DNA from: an uncultured Gemmatimonadota bacterium
GTDB taxonomy: Bacteria; Gemmatimonadota; Gemmatimonadetes; Longimicrobiales; Longimicrobiaceae
Assembly (NCBI GenBank): GCA_902805735.1
Contig: CADCTW010000021.1
Location: 1 to 64,000, forward strand
Direction of reading: 5' to 3'
Length of the DNA stretch: 64,000 nt
Shown here: one piece after another, positions 32,260 through 42,056 of the stretch
How the letters are laid out: the number at the start of each line of letters is the position of its first letter
How positions within the stretch are numbered: position 1 is the first letter of the stretch
The notes under the pieces: model-generated
What the model saw: the letters and a program-made list of their open reading frames with translations, nothing else
The model's database searches: none
Told to the model about the DNA's origin: nothing
Position numbers and translations under genes: made by a program

Positions 32260-35200
32260 TCAAATTGCGACTCGCTGGAGAATCCGGCTGGATACCCACG
32301 GCAGGTTCCGGCGCACCAGAACCTCTTCGAACGACCACACCTCCACGCCCGCACCGCCGGACAGCAGCGCCCGCAGATCGTCATCGGATGAGTACGAAGA
32401 GGTGAGTGGATCCAGCACACCCACCACCAGCGGCTTTCCGGACGATGGCGTGACCAGGATGGGCGCGACTCTCGGGCTGCCCGCAGCGTTGATCACCACG
32501 CCACGCTCCACCTCGGCTTCACCGTCTAGTTGCCGGCTCAGGTCGTTGTACAGCCGATCGGCAGTGGACGCCATCCAGACTGGGTCAGGTGCCGGAATTT
32601 GCCCTGTCTTCAGGTACCGGAGCAGAAACGACCCCACTCGGCGGTCCAAGAGATCGTGATCGAACTTGTTCTTGTAGCTTCGCAGACAGCGGTAGCAGGA
32701 ACGGTCACAGTCCTCGGGGCACGTTTCCAGTAGCGTTAGAGCCTTCTCGAAGATTTCGCTGAAACGCACGCCCGCCTGGCGCGCGAACCCTGCTCCGCCC
32801 GCGAGCGTGTCGTACAGGAAGATCTCGGCTTCCACGCCCTGCTGGCCCTCCGGCGTGAGCGCCGGCCGGAACTCCGCCTGCAACTCCGCCGGCTCGAGCC
32901 CCAGGACGTCGCAAGCCGCCCGCGAGAACGCTTCACTCACCGTCCGCAACGCTACCTCTGTCGCGTAAAGGTCGGCGCGGAGCGTCAGCGGCGGCGCCAC
33001 CCGCACCGACACCAGGAGCACGTCGGTGATGAAGTCGGTGCCCAAAACGATTCCGCGCACCACGCTCCCGCCTGGACAGGCTTGCTCGCGGCTGTCAGGA
33101 TAGGGTTTGTTGTGCGTCCGCAGGACCACGGAATCCTCCACGACCGCCGGTTCGATGCGCCCGCACCGGAGGCAGTAGTTGTAGCCCTTCAGTTTCGGCC
33201 CTCGGTTGGTGACCAGCAGGTGGTCCTTCATGTGATACACCCTCACCCGCTCCTCTAAGACCTTGGCAGCACTCTCAGGTGTCGGCCCGGCGAGCAGCTT
33301 CGCGCGTGTCGCATAGCTCCTCACCGGAGCCTCTTCGGGTGAGGTCGCTTCATCCACGTCCACCGGGTGCGCGAAACCCGGTGGGCGAAGCCACCGGCGG
33401 GAAGGTCCGAAAGACCCAGCCGTACCGCACGCCTCGCAATCAAGCACCTCTCCGACGCGGCCCTCGCTCAACGTGCGGGTGAGAGCATGCTGGCACTCGC
33501 TGCACTCGTAGTACACGCGCCGGTCCTGCCAGGCTTGCCGTCGTTCGGTGGCCACCGGCGAGTAGATCGCACCGGAGACGAACTTCTTCCCTGCCACCCA
33601 GATCTCCTTTCCAGGGGCGTACTGCGAGAGCGCAACCGGCAGCGCCTGGGACGGGGCGAACTGGAATGCGGGTCTGAACGGCTTCGAGTCCGTGGGATCG
33701 AAGACGTGCAATGCGGCCACGTCCGTTGGAAACGCGTAGCGCGGAAGCACGCCCTTGTACAGCAGGCGGTTCAGGAGCTTCTCATGCGAGGGATCGTCTG
33801 CAGGGAGGCTGTCTTCCGCCTCCGGTGGCACTTCAGGGGCACTTTCGTCCGCGCCTTCCTCGTCCGCAAGGGCGCCGTATTCGGGCGGCTCGTCCGAAGC
33901 ATCCGCTGCGCCCACATCTGGGTCGCCAGCCTGGAATCCGGCCGGGCGAACCAGGGCAAGTGCCGCGTCCAGCGCGACGAGTGTCTCAGGGATCAGGACG
34001 GCGACCAGCTCAGCACGCCCCTCACCCAACTGCTCTGGCAACCAGTCGGTGATCGCGGCACCCAGCCGCGCCTCGTTCTCTCGCAGCCAGAATTCGAAAT
34101 CACTGCGGTTGATCTTTGTGTCGACGCGCTTGAACTCCGACACTGTCCCGAGCACCGCGAAGAGATTCGCGGTGGCCGCCGTGGGCTCGACATCGGGGAG
34201 TCGCTCCGCGTGGTAGGTCTGGAGCAGGTACGCGGTGACGTGGCGACGGGCGATCTCGTAGTTGTCGAGGGTGAGGAATGGGTCGTCGACAGGTCCGCGG
34301 ATCATGAGATGAGGGTTCTGGAAGTAGTGCTCGTCGTGGCTGTCCGCGCTGCCGAACGCCAGTACAGTAGCGATCGCGTTTCCGCGTCGCCCGGCGCGGC
34401 CGGCGCGCTGCTGGTAGTTCGAACGTGCAGGGGGCATGTTGCGGAGCGCGACGCCGGACAGCGCTCCGATGTCGATCCCTACCTCCATCGTGGTCGTGCA
34501 GGAGAGGACGTCCACGGCGCTCTCCGCCCCCGGAGCGCCCACCTCGCCGAGCTGAACGTCCTGGAAGCGGAGTTCGTTCTCCTCCGCCTTCGAGAAGACG
34601 TTTTGCTCGTTGGCGGAGTTGAGCTGGGCGGTGTGTTCCGCCGCCACGATGGAGAACGGTGCCGAAGGCTCGTGCGCCAGGACTCCGGCCGCAGCTTGGC
34701 GGTAGTACCCCTTCCGCGCCGTGAATACGGCGTCCGTGTCAGGGTCGATCCGATCGCAAGAGAGCGAGCCGCAGTTGAGACAGCGACTTTCCAATGGGAA
34801 CGGGCGCTGCACGGCGCGGCACCTGGAACAGTACGCCCATTCACCGCCCAGGCGCAGCCGCAATTCCGAACCGCGCATCCAGTACTTGGACGACGATCTT
34901 GCGCTGCACAGCTTCTCGAGCAGGACGGGAATCCAGGTCCGCTTGAACGCGCGCTTCGCCTCCGGCGTTCTGAGCACATTGCGCTCGAACGCCTGGATCG
35001 TCGTTCCGCGGGAACGGACCACGTCCTCCGCCCAGTCAACCGGCATCCGCTCCAGCCAGACATGGTTCGGACCCCACCGGCGGATCCAGGCGCGCGCCAC
35101 GGCGAGCCGCTCCTCCGGCGAGGACGTGACGCCAGGGAGGTTGGGCAGGGCGGCAAACGACTCCGTGTGCATCGGCGACTCCTCGACCGACGCTAACGCC

Positions 35201-37851
35201 AACGCCTCCATCCCGGTGTAGCGGTCCCACACCACCTTGTTGAGAGACCGGAGCAGCGACTGTGCGGCCTTGTGGGACTGCAACTTTGTCAGGAGAGCGA
35301 GGAACTTCAACGGCTGGTTGAACACGCCTTTGGCGAGCGCGTCGTCTACCGGGCCAAGGTCCACCGATTCTCCCTTCTTGAGCTCCGGCCGGATCCTCCC
35401 GCCGAGCGCACCGACCCCGACGAGCAACGCGCTGTAAAGCGACTCAAGGCTAGAGTGCGCCGCTGCCAACTCTTCCTCCGAGGCGAGCGTCTCGTGGATT
35501 TGGCGGACGCCGGCGACCACGAGCGGACGGAGCACGTCCCGCATCGAGTCCGACTGCAGGGAAGGCGCGAGCCGTGCTGCCGTCTGCCTGGAGTCCGAGA
35601 ACACGAGCACTTTGCGGCCGCCGAGCGGGGCAAACTTGGACGGGCTTCGGCTCGGAGGCTGTATCCGCAGTTGCTGCGAGATGAGGGCGAGGAACGGCTG
35701 GTCGCCCTTCGTGAGGTGATCCTGCACAGACGAGCGGCCGAACGTCTCCGAGCCGCCACACACGCCGCACGGGCGGAACTCGCCCCGGCGGCTTGGATCC
35801 GCGGCGGTTTCCTCGTCATCTTCTGCCGCGGCATCCGGTCGTAGGTAGACGATCCGCATCCGCTCGCCGGCCGAAACAGGATCAACCCTACCGCCGACGA
35901 GGTCCAATTCCACCGCCCGCGCCGCGAAAGTCGGCTCCTCGAGCAGCACATCCACTGCAGTGAGTTCCTCCGTGTCTACCTCCTCCGCCCTGATCGCCCG
36001 CCCCGCCTCGCTCCAGAGATAGTCAGGGTTCTCGGGCGCGTCGGTGTACGCGCGCGCATAGGCCGCTCCGCAGCTTCGGCAGGTGTACAACTCGAACACC
36101 CGGCCACCGCAGCCACATAGATCCCGGGGCTGCGCGTAGACCCGTCCCGTTGGGCCGCCGCGACCTGCCTCGGCGAGTTCGGTGCACTCCGGGTCCAGGC
36201 AGGCCCAGAGCCCCGGGAGCCCCCTGTAGAAGGAGTGCACCCGGCAGGGCACGAGCCCAGGATGCTCCGGGTCCGGACGAGCGACGCTTCCCAGCGCAAG
36301 GAGCGAAGTAAGCGCACGGGCGGCCAGTTCCGACTCGACCCCGGGGAACACGTCGGCGGCAAGCTCCACGACCGGGCAGGCGCGTTGCATGGTGGTGTTC
36401 ACCGCCAGCCCGAGGGGCGCGAACCCGTTCAATGCCGCGAACAGCGACGCCTCCACGTCGTCACCGCTCGGGGTGGCGCCCACGTGCGCCAGCAGCGGCT
36501 CGGCCAGCGCCATACGCTGGGCCCCGCTCTCGGCCGCGTAGAACGCGTCCATGTCCACGTCGGCCAACGCTTGGGCGTCAGCCACGGACCCGGGAGCCGC
36601 AGGATCGCGGAGCGCGAGCACGCCCTGGACGCCGACGAACGCGCCGTGCGCTTTACCCGTGAGATCCGCGGCGAATTCCACCGCATGTGCCGCGCTGTCG
36701 AAGCTCGCGCTTGTGCAGATGACCTGCAGGCGTTCGGGGGAGATCCCCAAACGCGCTCTCAACCGCCGGATGAGGAGCGACACCTCCGCGCCGGCGGCCC
36801 CGCGGTACAGGTGGGCTTCGTCGACGATGAGCAGCAACCGCTCGTCCGGATTCTGCTCCAGCCACGTCCTGGTCTGGTCGAAGATGGGCCGCTCGAGCGG
36901 CCTCATCAGCATGTACTCCAGCATCGAGTAGTTGGTGACGAGAACGTCCGGGGCCGCGGCGTGGACCTCGTGGCGCGTGAGTAGCTCGGGGTCGTCCGGC
37001 AGGGTCACGCACCTGCGGTATGTGCCGTCTTTGGACTGCCAGCGGCTGCCCCGCTCTCCGTACCACACACGCAGGTCCGGCTTGGCCGGCCACTTGCCGC
37101 GCCTGCGCAGTTCTTGAATGAGCGACTGGGCCTTCGCCTGCACTTCGGGACGCGAACTGTCGTCGGCCTCCTCGAGCAGGCGGACGTAGTACTCGCCGAC
37201 CGCGCGGAGCCGCTCCTGGTCTTTCTTCGCGGTGCGCACCCCCGGGTAGAGAGTGCGGCTGGTATACCGCGCGAACCGCGCGGGGCGCCCCGCCCAAGCC
37301 TTGAACTTCCCGACCAGGCGCGGGTCCCCCATCAGGAGCCTCAGGCGGCCCAGTTGGTCGTTGACCAGGGCGTTCATCGGGTAGAGCAGCACGACACGTA
37401 CGGCCGCCGCCGCGAAGCTCTGCGGACGGTTCGCGGCTTCCGCGGCGAGCTTCCCCAGCGCGGGGAGGAGGAAGCTCTCGGTCTTGCCAGATCCCGTCCC
37501 GGTCGTGAGGATGATGCTCTTGTCCCGTGCAAGCACCTCCTCGAGAGCCTGTGCCTGGTGCCGGTAAGGTGGGTCGAACAACTGCGCTCGGAGGTCCCCA
37601 GACGACTCTGATAGGTCGCCGAACAGCGACACCGCGGCTGCATCCAGACCCGGGATCTCGGCATAGCGCCGGTCGGTCTGGTACCGGGGCGTGCTCTCGA
37701 TGTACGGCTCTTGCGAGATCACACCCGGCCGCCCAAACAGCCGCCGGCGTTGCGTGACGAGGTTGGGATGGCCGATGTGGTACGTAGCCTCGATGTACTC
37801 GCTGAGCGAGTCGTGGAGCCGCTGGATCGCTTCGCTGATCGACGTGGGCAT
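32260..37851 (-). CDS. druE: DruE-like giant DEAH helicase with DUF1998 zinc module
   Basis: An 1863-residue superfamily 2 helicase. Walker A is GTGSGKTES (about 118), the DEAH box is LLIVDEAHLYRG (about 350), TNYSMLEYMLMRP lies between, and the second RecA lobe has KVLVFSDSRQTAARL and the arginine-finger motif QQRAGRAGRRG. Several CxxC zinc pairs occur (CGCGG, CRSCG, CSRC, CLNCG). The C-terminal part carries the DUF1998 signature LYDTLAGGAGFA...CPEDCDRSCYRCL. This size and layout match DruE of Druantia; DISARM splits helicase (DrmA) and DUF1998 (DrmB) into two genes. ATG 37851 follows the upstream stop by seven bases. Confidence 0.85.
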   Translation of the reverse strand: MPTSISEAIQRLHDSLSEYIEATYHIGHPNLVTQRRRLFGRPGVISQEPYIESTPRYQTDRRYAEIPGLDAAAVSLFGDLSESSGDLRAQLFDPPYRHQAQALEEVLARDKSIILTTGTGSGKTESFLLPALGKLAAEAANRPQSFAAAAVRVVLLYPMNALVNDQLGRLRLLMGDPRLVGKFKAWAGRPARFARYTSRTLYPGVRTAKKDQERLRAVGEYYVRLLEEADDSSRPEVQAKAQSLIQELRRRGKWPAKPDLRVWYGERGSRWQSKDGTYRRCVTLPDDPELLTRHEVHAAAPDVLVTNYSMLEYMLMRPLERPIFDQTRTWLEQNPDERLLLIVDEAHLYRGAAGAEVSLLIRRLRARLGISPERLQVICTSASFDSAAHAVEFAADLTGKAHGAFVGVQGVLALRDPAAPGSVADAQALADVDMDAFYAAESGAQRMALAEPLLAHVGATPSGDDVEASLFAALNGFAPLGLAVNTTMQRACPVVELAADVFPGVESELAARALTSLLALGSVARPDPEHPGLVPCRVHSFYRGLPGLWACLDPECTELAEAGRGGPTGRVYAQPRDLCGCGGRVFELYTCRSCGAAYARAYTDAPENPDYLWSEAGRAIRAEEVDTEELTAVDVLLEEPTFAARAVELDLVGGRVDPVSAGERMRIVYLRPDAAAEDDEETAADPSRRGEFRPCGVCGGSETFGRSSVQDHLTKGDQPFLALISQQLRIQPPSRSPSKFAPLGGRKVLVFSDSRQTAARLAPSLQSDSMRDVLRPLVVAGVRQIHETLASEEELAAAHSSLESLYSALLVGVGALGGRIRPELKKGESVDLGPVDDALAKGVFNQPLKFLALLTKLQSHKAAQSLLRSLNKVVWDRYTGMEALALASVEESPMHTESFAALPNLPGVTSSPEERLAVARAWIRRWGPNHVWLERMPVDWAEDVVRSRGTTIQAFERNVLRTPEAKRAFKRTWIPVLLEKLCSARSSSKYWMRGSELRLRLGGEWAYCSRCRAVQRPFPLESRCLNCGSLSCDRIDPDTDAVFTARKGYYRQAAAGVLAHEPSAPFSIVAAEHTAQLNSANEQNVFSKAEENELRFQDVQLGEVGAPGAESAVDVLSCTTTMEVGIDIGALSGVALRNMPPARSNYQQRAGRAGRRGNAIATVLAFGSADSHDEHYFQNPHLMIRGPVDDPFLTLDNYEIARRHVTAYLLQTYHAERLPDVEPTAATANLFAVLGTVSEFKRVDTKINRSDFEFWLRENEARLGAAITDWLPEQLGEGRAELVAVLIPETLVALDAALALVRPAGFQAGDPDVGAADASDEPPEYGALADEEGADESAPEVPPEAEDSLPADDPSHEKLLNRLLYKGVLPRYAFPTDVAALHVFDPTDSKPFRPAFQFAPSQALPVALSQYAPGKEIWVAGKKFVSGAIYSPVATERRQAWQDRRVYYECSECQHALTRTLSEGRVGEVLDCEACGTAGSFGPSRRWLRPPGFAHPVDVDEATSPEEAPVRSYATRAKLLAGPTPESAAKVLEERVRVYHMKDHLLVTNRGPKLKGYNYCLRCGRIEPAVVEDSVVLRTHNKPYPDSREQACPGGSVVRGIVLGTDFITDVLLVSVRVAPPLTLRADLYATEVALRTVSEAFSRAACDVLGLEPAELQAEFRPALTPEGQQGVEAEIFLYDTLAGGAGFARQAGVRFSEIFEKALTLLETCPEDCDRSCYRCLRSYKNKFDHDLLDRRVGSFLLRYLKTGQIPAPDPVWMASTADRLYNDLSRQLDGEAEVERGVVINAAGSPRVAPILVTPSSGKPLVVGVLDPLTSSYSSDDDLRALLSGGAGVEVWSFEEVLVRRNLPWVSSRILQRVAI

Positions 37852-37858
37852 CTTTTGG

Positions 37859-38932
37859 TTACACGGGTTTGAGCCAGAGGGCACGTTCGAGGAAGCGGGC
37901 CTCTTCTTCGAGTTCCGCCTGCGGGACGGCGATCGACATGAGCTCCCCGCGACCGTTCACGGGGAGTCTGCGGCCAACTGTGAGGAGCCTGCGCTCCGCC
38001 CAACTCGGTACAGGGCTGAACAACCCTAACACGCCTTCGTCCGTCTCCGCTCCGCCGCCGTCACGCAGGACATACCGCTGAGGGGTCCCCGCACAAGCGT
38101 CCAGCGCCATCTGCAGGTGCCAGGCTGCGTCCGCACCCGTTTGCGGGTTCTCAGGGTCGTCCAGATCGAAGAGGTGGACGATCTGCCCGTCTCCGAGCTC
38201 CACGTAGCACCAGAGTGCCCGGCCGAAGCGGCGCTCGCGCCGCCCGACGAAACGACCCGTCCGTTCACCCGCCGGAACTCTGCGCCCGGTGTAGAACGTG
38301 GGCGAAGCTGCGGGGTCGATTACAGTCAGCGAGGACGTGTCACCTCCTGCCCCCGAGCGGTCGAGTTGCCTCGTGTACCCGGCTTGGTGTTCGCGCGGTG
38401 CAACGGTCGAGGGAGCACCGAACCACCGATCGGGGTCAAGCCGCGTATACGCAAGCTCTCCGAGCACGTCGTCCCACACGATCCCGGCGAGCGGTTCCAG
38501 CCAGCGCACCACGCCCCTGTGCCGCAGCGCTTCTTCAAACTCCGCCGGCAGCGCTGTGGGATGATCGGCGACTACGCCGTGCAGGTACGCGGCGCCGCTA
38601 GAGCGAACGACGTATGAAGGGACCGCCAGGTAAAGCGTACGAACGACTCCGTCCGACGCGCTGCCGATCGGTACCTCCACAAGGTCGCCGTGCAGCACGA
38701 GCTCGTCGAGCGCTTCGCGGATGAGTTCGCGCGGATCGTCCCCAAGCCAGTCCCCGGCAGACGACTCAACCCGGTCGACGATTCGCCGTGCAGGACCGGG
38801 ACATAGGAATCCCGCCGCGCGTCGCACCAGGGCGGCAACCGCCTCGACCGCTGTAAGCGATTCTACAACACCGTCGAGCCCGAGACTTTTTAGAGTTGCG
38901 GCCTCCACAACCCCGGCAGGTACGGCTCTCAC
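37859..38932 (-). CDS. Unknown protein in the Druantia-like operon (357 aa)
   Basis: A 357-residue protein with no catalytic motif I recognise. The N-terminal half is helical and may include a winged-helix-like stretch (about 55-110, REALDELVLHGDLVEVPIG); the C-terminal half is beta-rich (RERRFGRALWCYVELGDGQI). The start is placed at GTG 38932, which overlaps the stop of the preceding gene (TAGTG), implying translational coupling; a TTG three codons earlier is the alternative. It could be a divergent counterpart of one of the accessory Druantia proteins (DruB, DruC or DruD), but I cannot show this. Confidence 0.75.
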   Translation of the reverse strand: MRAVPAGVVEAATLKSLGLDGVVESLTAVEAVAALVRRAAGFLCPGPARRIVDRVESSAGDWLGDDPRELIREALDELVLHGDLVEVPIGSASDGVVRTLYLAVPSYVVRSSGAAYLHGVVADHPTALPAEFEEALRHRGVVRWLEPLAGIVWDDVLGELAYTRLDPDRWFGAPSTVAPREHQAGYTRQLDRSGAGGDTSSLTVIDPAASPTFYTGRRVPAGERTGRFVGRRERRFGRALWCYVELGDGQIVHLFDLDDPENPQTGADAAWHLQMALDACAGTPQRYVLRDGGGAETDEGVLGLFSPVPSWAERRLLTVGRRLPVNGRGELMSIAVPQAELEEEARFLERALWLKPV

Positions 38933-41829
38933 TATTCCCAACCTGCGTAGAGAGGGATTGCCGTGATGTCGCCTCCTGGGCGAGCCGTATGGCTCGCGAC
39001 TACCAGAAACCGCGCTGCACGCATGAGGATCGCGTTTTCAAGAAGACGCGTCCAGGACGCTTCCGCCAAGACCCCCACCCGCTCCGGGGTGCTCATCAGG
39101 CTGAGGGCGAGCACCGCGTCCGGATGGCTAAGAGACGTGAACTCACGGGCGCGAGAGAAGACAGCGAGGAGGCGGTCGGCGCGCGCGTCGCCGCTGAGTT
39201 CGGGCAATGCGGGCAGCAGTTCCTCCAACCCCTCTCTGATCGCGCCATGGCCAGGGTGCATCGTCACGTCGCGGACGAGTTCGTGGACACTCTTGCGGCC
39301 TGCCATGAAAGCATGCTCCACAGGAACCCACCGAGCTCCGCACAGAAACCCGACGATGTGTTCGTGGATCGCGCGCAAGACGTTGCATTGGCGCAACCGG
39401 GCCATGCGGCTCCCCTGCGGGGTCGCCTCCGCCCACAAGGCGGCGAGTTGAACAAGTTGTGACGCTCCGTCTGGTGCTCGGCGGTAGTGGCGCAGGCGCG
39501 GCTTGACCTGCAGCCCGTGAAGCCGATGCACCCCGGCGGGCGCCAGAACCGCGGTGGCGCGCTCGCTGCCGTGCGACGCTTCGAGCAGTCCGCCGCCGAC
39601 TGGCACTCCCACAGCTTCACCCGCTGCCGCTGCGACCCCGCGCGGAACGTCCGGTTCGTCAAACGTACGAAACTGGAGAATTGCCTCGCCCTCGGCGCCC
39701 GTGTCGTCCAGGAGCGTGACAAAACGCTCACGCCGTCTGGTCCGGACCGCCCACCGTAGCGGTGCGAGATGGCGAACGAACAGAAACCGCTGGGACGCCA
39801 CTCCCCCGAACGAGAGAGCCACCTCGACGGCCCACGAAGTGTCGAGTGCATCCTGCACCGGCTGGTCGTCCAGGAAGCTTTCTACAAAGGACCTTCGCCA
39901 TGCGGCCATGTCGAAGGGGAGACGGCCCGCAGGCAGCGACTTCCGGTACAGCCGCCGCTCCCTCTTGTAGTTCCAGAGGCTCACGTCGGTTTCGACCCGC
40001 ACTCCGGGCGGACCGGCGACGTCCAGGCGGAAGCGACCCGCCAGCAGGTCCTCCATTGTCGCCGCTGCGGGCGCGGCAGCGACTTGCACGGCGTGCTGGT
40101 CGCCCAGCGTCCCGGTCCAGGGACGCGGCGCACGGACGGTAATCTCAAGTCCTGCGGACACGACACGGCCGTCTGACGCGGCTGCACGAACGGCTATCGA
40201 ATGGGGTCCGGGCGAGAGTTGCGGGAGCTCCACATAGACCACCTCACCCTCCGTGGTGCCAATCAGCGTCGATGCGCCCGTTTCGCCTGACAGCGTCAGC
40301 TCCACCGATTCGACTGCGGTCTCGCGCCGCACACCGACAACGGGGGTGTCGGTGGTCAACCACTCCACGTGCCCCTCGCCGTCCCAGAACAGCGGCGGAG
40401 CGCCGACCGGCGAAAAGCGAATCGAGCTCGCGCGGGAGAAACCGAGTTCCCCGAGCAGTCCCTCCACGTTAGCCGGCATAAACGCCGGCACTGACACGTG
40501 CGCGGCGCTCACGCCAGCGCATCGTACCTCGACGCGCCGAAGAACCGCATCATATTCGATCGGGTTTACGCTTAGGAGGACGTACTCAGCCCCAGGACGA
40601 AAGACTCCGCTCCGGACGTGGTACGCACGGCCGTCCGCTGCAACTTTGAACAGCCACGAAGGTCCGCGCGGAAGGAGTGCCGTCGTCGTCAGAGCCGCAC
40701 GCGCGACAGCGGGGGCGTTGTCGAACTCCAACAAGACCTCGTCGGGACGCGGCCAGCGTTCGAGAGCCACCCGCTGGATCCCATGAAGCAACCGACCAGG
40801 TGCGAGAGGGCGGCGACCCCCGCCCGCCACCCGGCACCGCGAACGTGTGAGCAGATCGTTCCACACGGGGCTCGCCAGCAGGTGGTGCACCTCCGGAATT
40901 TCCAGATCCAACGCCCATACGCCCTCTCCAACCCGGCGCAGCACGAGCCGAGGGTCAATGCCCAGCGCCGATCTTTGGTACGTCGGCCGCGGTCGCCCTC
41001 CCCCGGCCGCTATCGTCGGCAGAGCCGTCGCGGCGTCTCGTTCGGGGTGCCTCCCGACCGCGAGCGCCCGCGTCGGCTGCGCCACGCCCCGGAGGCGCAC
41101 TTGGGCGGCGCGTTGACGCGCTTCCGCCAACCATGTCCGCGCGAGGCGCTCCCGTTCCAAGTCGCTGGCGATGCGGTCGAGAGTCCCGGCATGGACTAGG
41201 TGACTCGTCTGGCTCGCGTCTTTGAGGAGGAGCGCCGTCGCGATCTGTCCGACGAGAGCCGCGTCCTCCGCGAACGTCGCAAACCGCGAAGAACTCGAGT
41301 GTGACCTGGAACGGATCAGCTCGCCGAGCGCGAGCGGGTCGGTGAGATGCTCGATCTGCAACACCCAGCGGAGATCGTGCAGCGCGCGGGCGAGTTGCTG
41401 CTGGAGATCCCGCGGGAGGATCGCATGAGTAATTGGCCAGCAGATGATTGAGAAGTGACGCGCCCAGTCACCCTGGGGTTGTGCCCCGCCAAACCGCCTG
41501 GCAAACTTGCGGAACTGCTCCCGCAGCCACGGACGGTCCACGTTAGGGATCCACCCAGGGGTCCTGTCCTCGTACGTCTGCCAGTACTCCTCGCCCGCGA
41601 AGTCATACCCGATCTCTGCGGCGTACACGACCCATGGCAGCCACAAGCCGCCGGAAGGACGGGCGGCCAGGATCGCTCTGCGGACATCCTCGTCCAAGCT
41701 CTCGCACTCTGCGGAGGACAAACCGTGCTCGAGCACGTACAACGCGTGATTGCCCAAAGCGCGCCGTGACGCGCTGAGGCTCTTGAAGTGCGTGTCGAGA
41801 CGGCTTTGCCAGTCGCGGAGGGTTGCCAT
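38932..41829 (-). CDS. Unknown 965-residue protein, first gene of the Druantia-like operon
   Basis: A 965-residue protein without recognised enzyme motifs. The N-terminal 170 residues are helical and Trp/Tyr-rich (WLPWVVYAAEIGYDFAGEEY, FSIICWPITHAILPRDLQ), which looks like a conserved domain. The middle (about 280-640) is beta-rich with several Ig-like or sandwich-like stretches (SVELTLSGETGASTLIG), and the C-terminus is helical. ATG 41829 (MATLRDWQS) is used; the longer frame to 41949 lies in the divergent promoter region. Its overlap with the 357-residue gene and their short distance to the helicase show one operon. Likely a structural or target-sensing part (inference). Confidence 0.75.
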   Translation of the reverse strand: MATLRDWQSRLDTHFKSLSASRRALGNHALYVLEHGLSSAECESLDEDVRRAILAARPSGGLWLPWVVYAAEIGYDFAGEEYWQTYEDRTPGWIPNVDRPWLREQFRKFARRFGGAQPQGDWARHFSIICWPITHAILPRDLQQQLARALHDLRWVLQIEHLTDPLALGELIRSRSHSSSSRFATFAEDAALVGQIATALLLKDASQTSHLVHAGTLDRIASDLERERLARTWLAEARQRAAQVRLRGVAQPTRALAVGRHPERDAATALPTIAAGGGRPRPTYQRSALGIDPRLVLRRVGEGVWALDLEIPEVHHLLASPVWNDLLTRSRCRVAGGGRRPLAPGRLLHGIQRVALERWPRPDEVLLEFDNAPAVARAALTTTALLPRGPSWLFKVAADGRAYHVRSGVFRPGAEYVLLSVNPIEYDAVLRRVEVRCAGVSAAHVSVPAFMPANVEGLLGELGFSRASSIRFSPVGAPPLFWDGEGHVEWLTTDTPVVGVRRETAVESVELTLSGETGASTLIGTTEGEVVYVELPQLSPGPHSIAVRAAASDGRVVSAGLEITVRAPRPWTGTLGDQHAVQVAAAPAAATMEDLLAGRFRLDVAGPPGVRVETDVSLWNYKRERRLYRKSLPAGRLPFDMAAWRRSFVESFLDDQPVQDALDTSWAVEVALSFGGVASQRFLFVRHLAPLRWAVRTRRRERFVTLLDDTGAEGEAILQFRTFDEPDVPRGVAAAAGEAVGVPVGGGLLEASHGSERATAVLAPAGVHRLHGLQVKPRLRHYRRAPDGASQLVQLAALWAEATPQGSRMARLRQCNVLRAIHEHIVGFLCGARWVPVEHAFMAGRKSVHELVRDVTMHPGHGAIREGLEELLPALPELSGDARADRLLAVFSRAREFTSLSHPDAVLALSLMSTPERVGVLAEASWTRLLENAILMRAARFLVVASHTARPGGDITAIPLYAGWE

Positions 41830-42056
41830 GGAGGCCGCAGAGGGGGGTACGGGGTAAAAACACCGACGGTAGCGAGAGTAACTGGCGCGCCATTCCGTCG
41901 CAAGCCCGTCCCGGTCGGCCGGGCTCCTCACGTCGCGCCTCCGCAGCACGCAGAACCGCCAAGAAGAGAGGGGCTGCTACACCCGATGCAGTCCTATCCC
42001 GCCCAGACCAATGCGGACCCCGTGTCTAGCGGGACCCCTCCTCCCCCGAATACCTT
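41830..42056. promoter_or_regulatory. Divergent promoter region of the Druantia-like cluster
   Basis: A 227-bp gap between two start codons facing away from each other, the only place where both arms of the cluster can be transcribed from. It is locally less GC-rich at 41845-41885 (ggggtaaaaacaccgacgg). No clear operator palindrome was found. Confidence 0.55.

Noticed and set aside
33367-35196. 609-codon plus-strand frame inside the helicase gene
   Set aside because: Antisense shadow; the minus-strand frame has helicase and DUF1998 motifs throughout.
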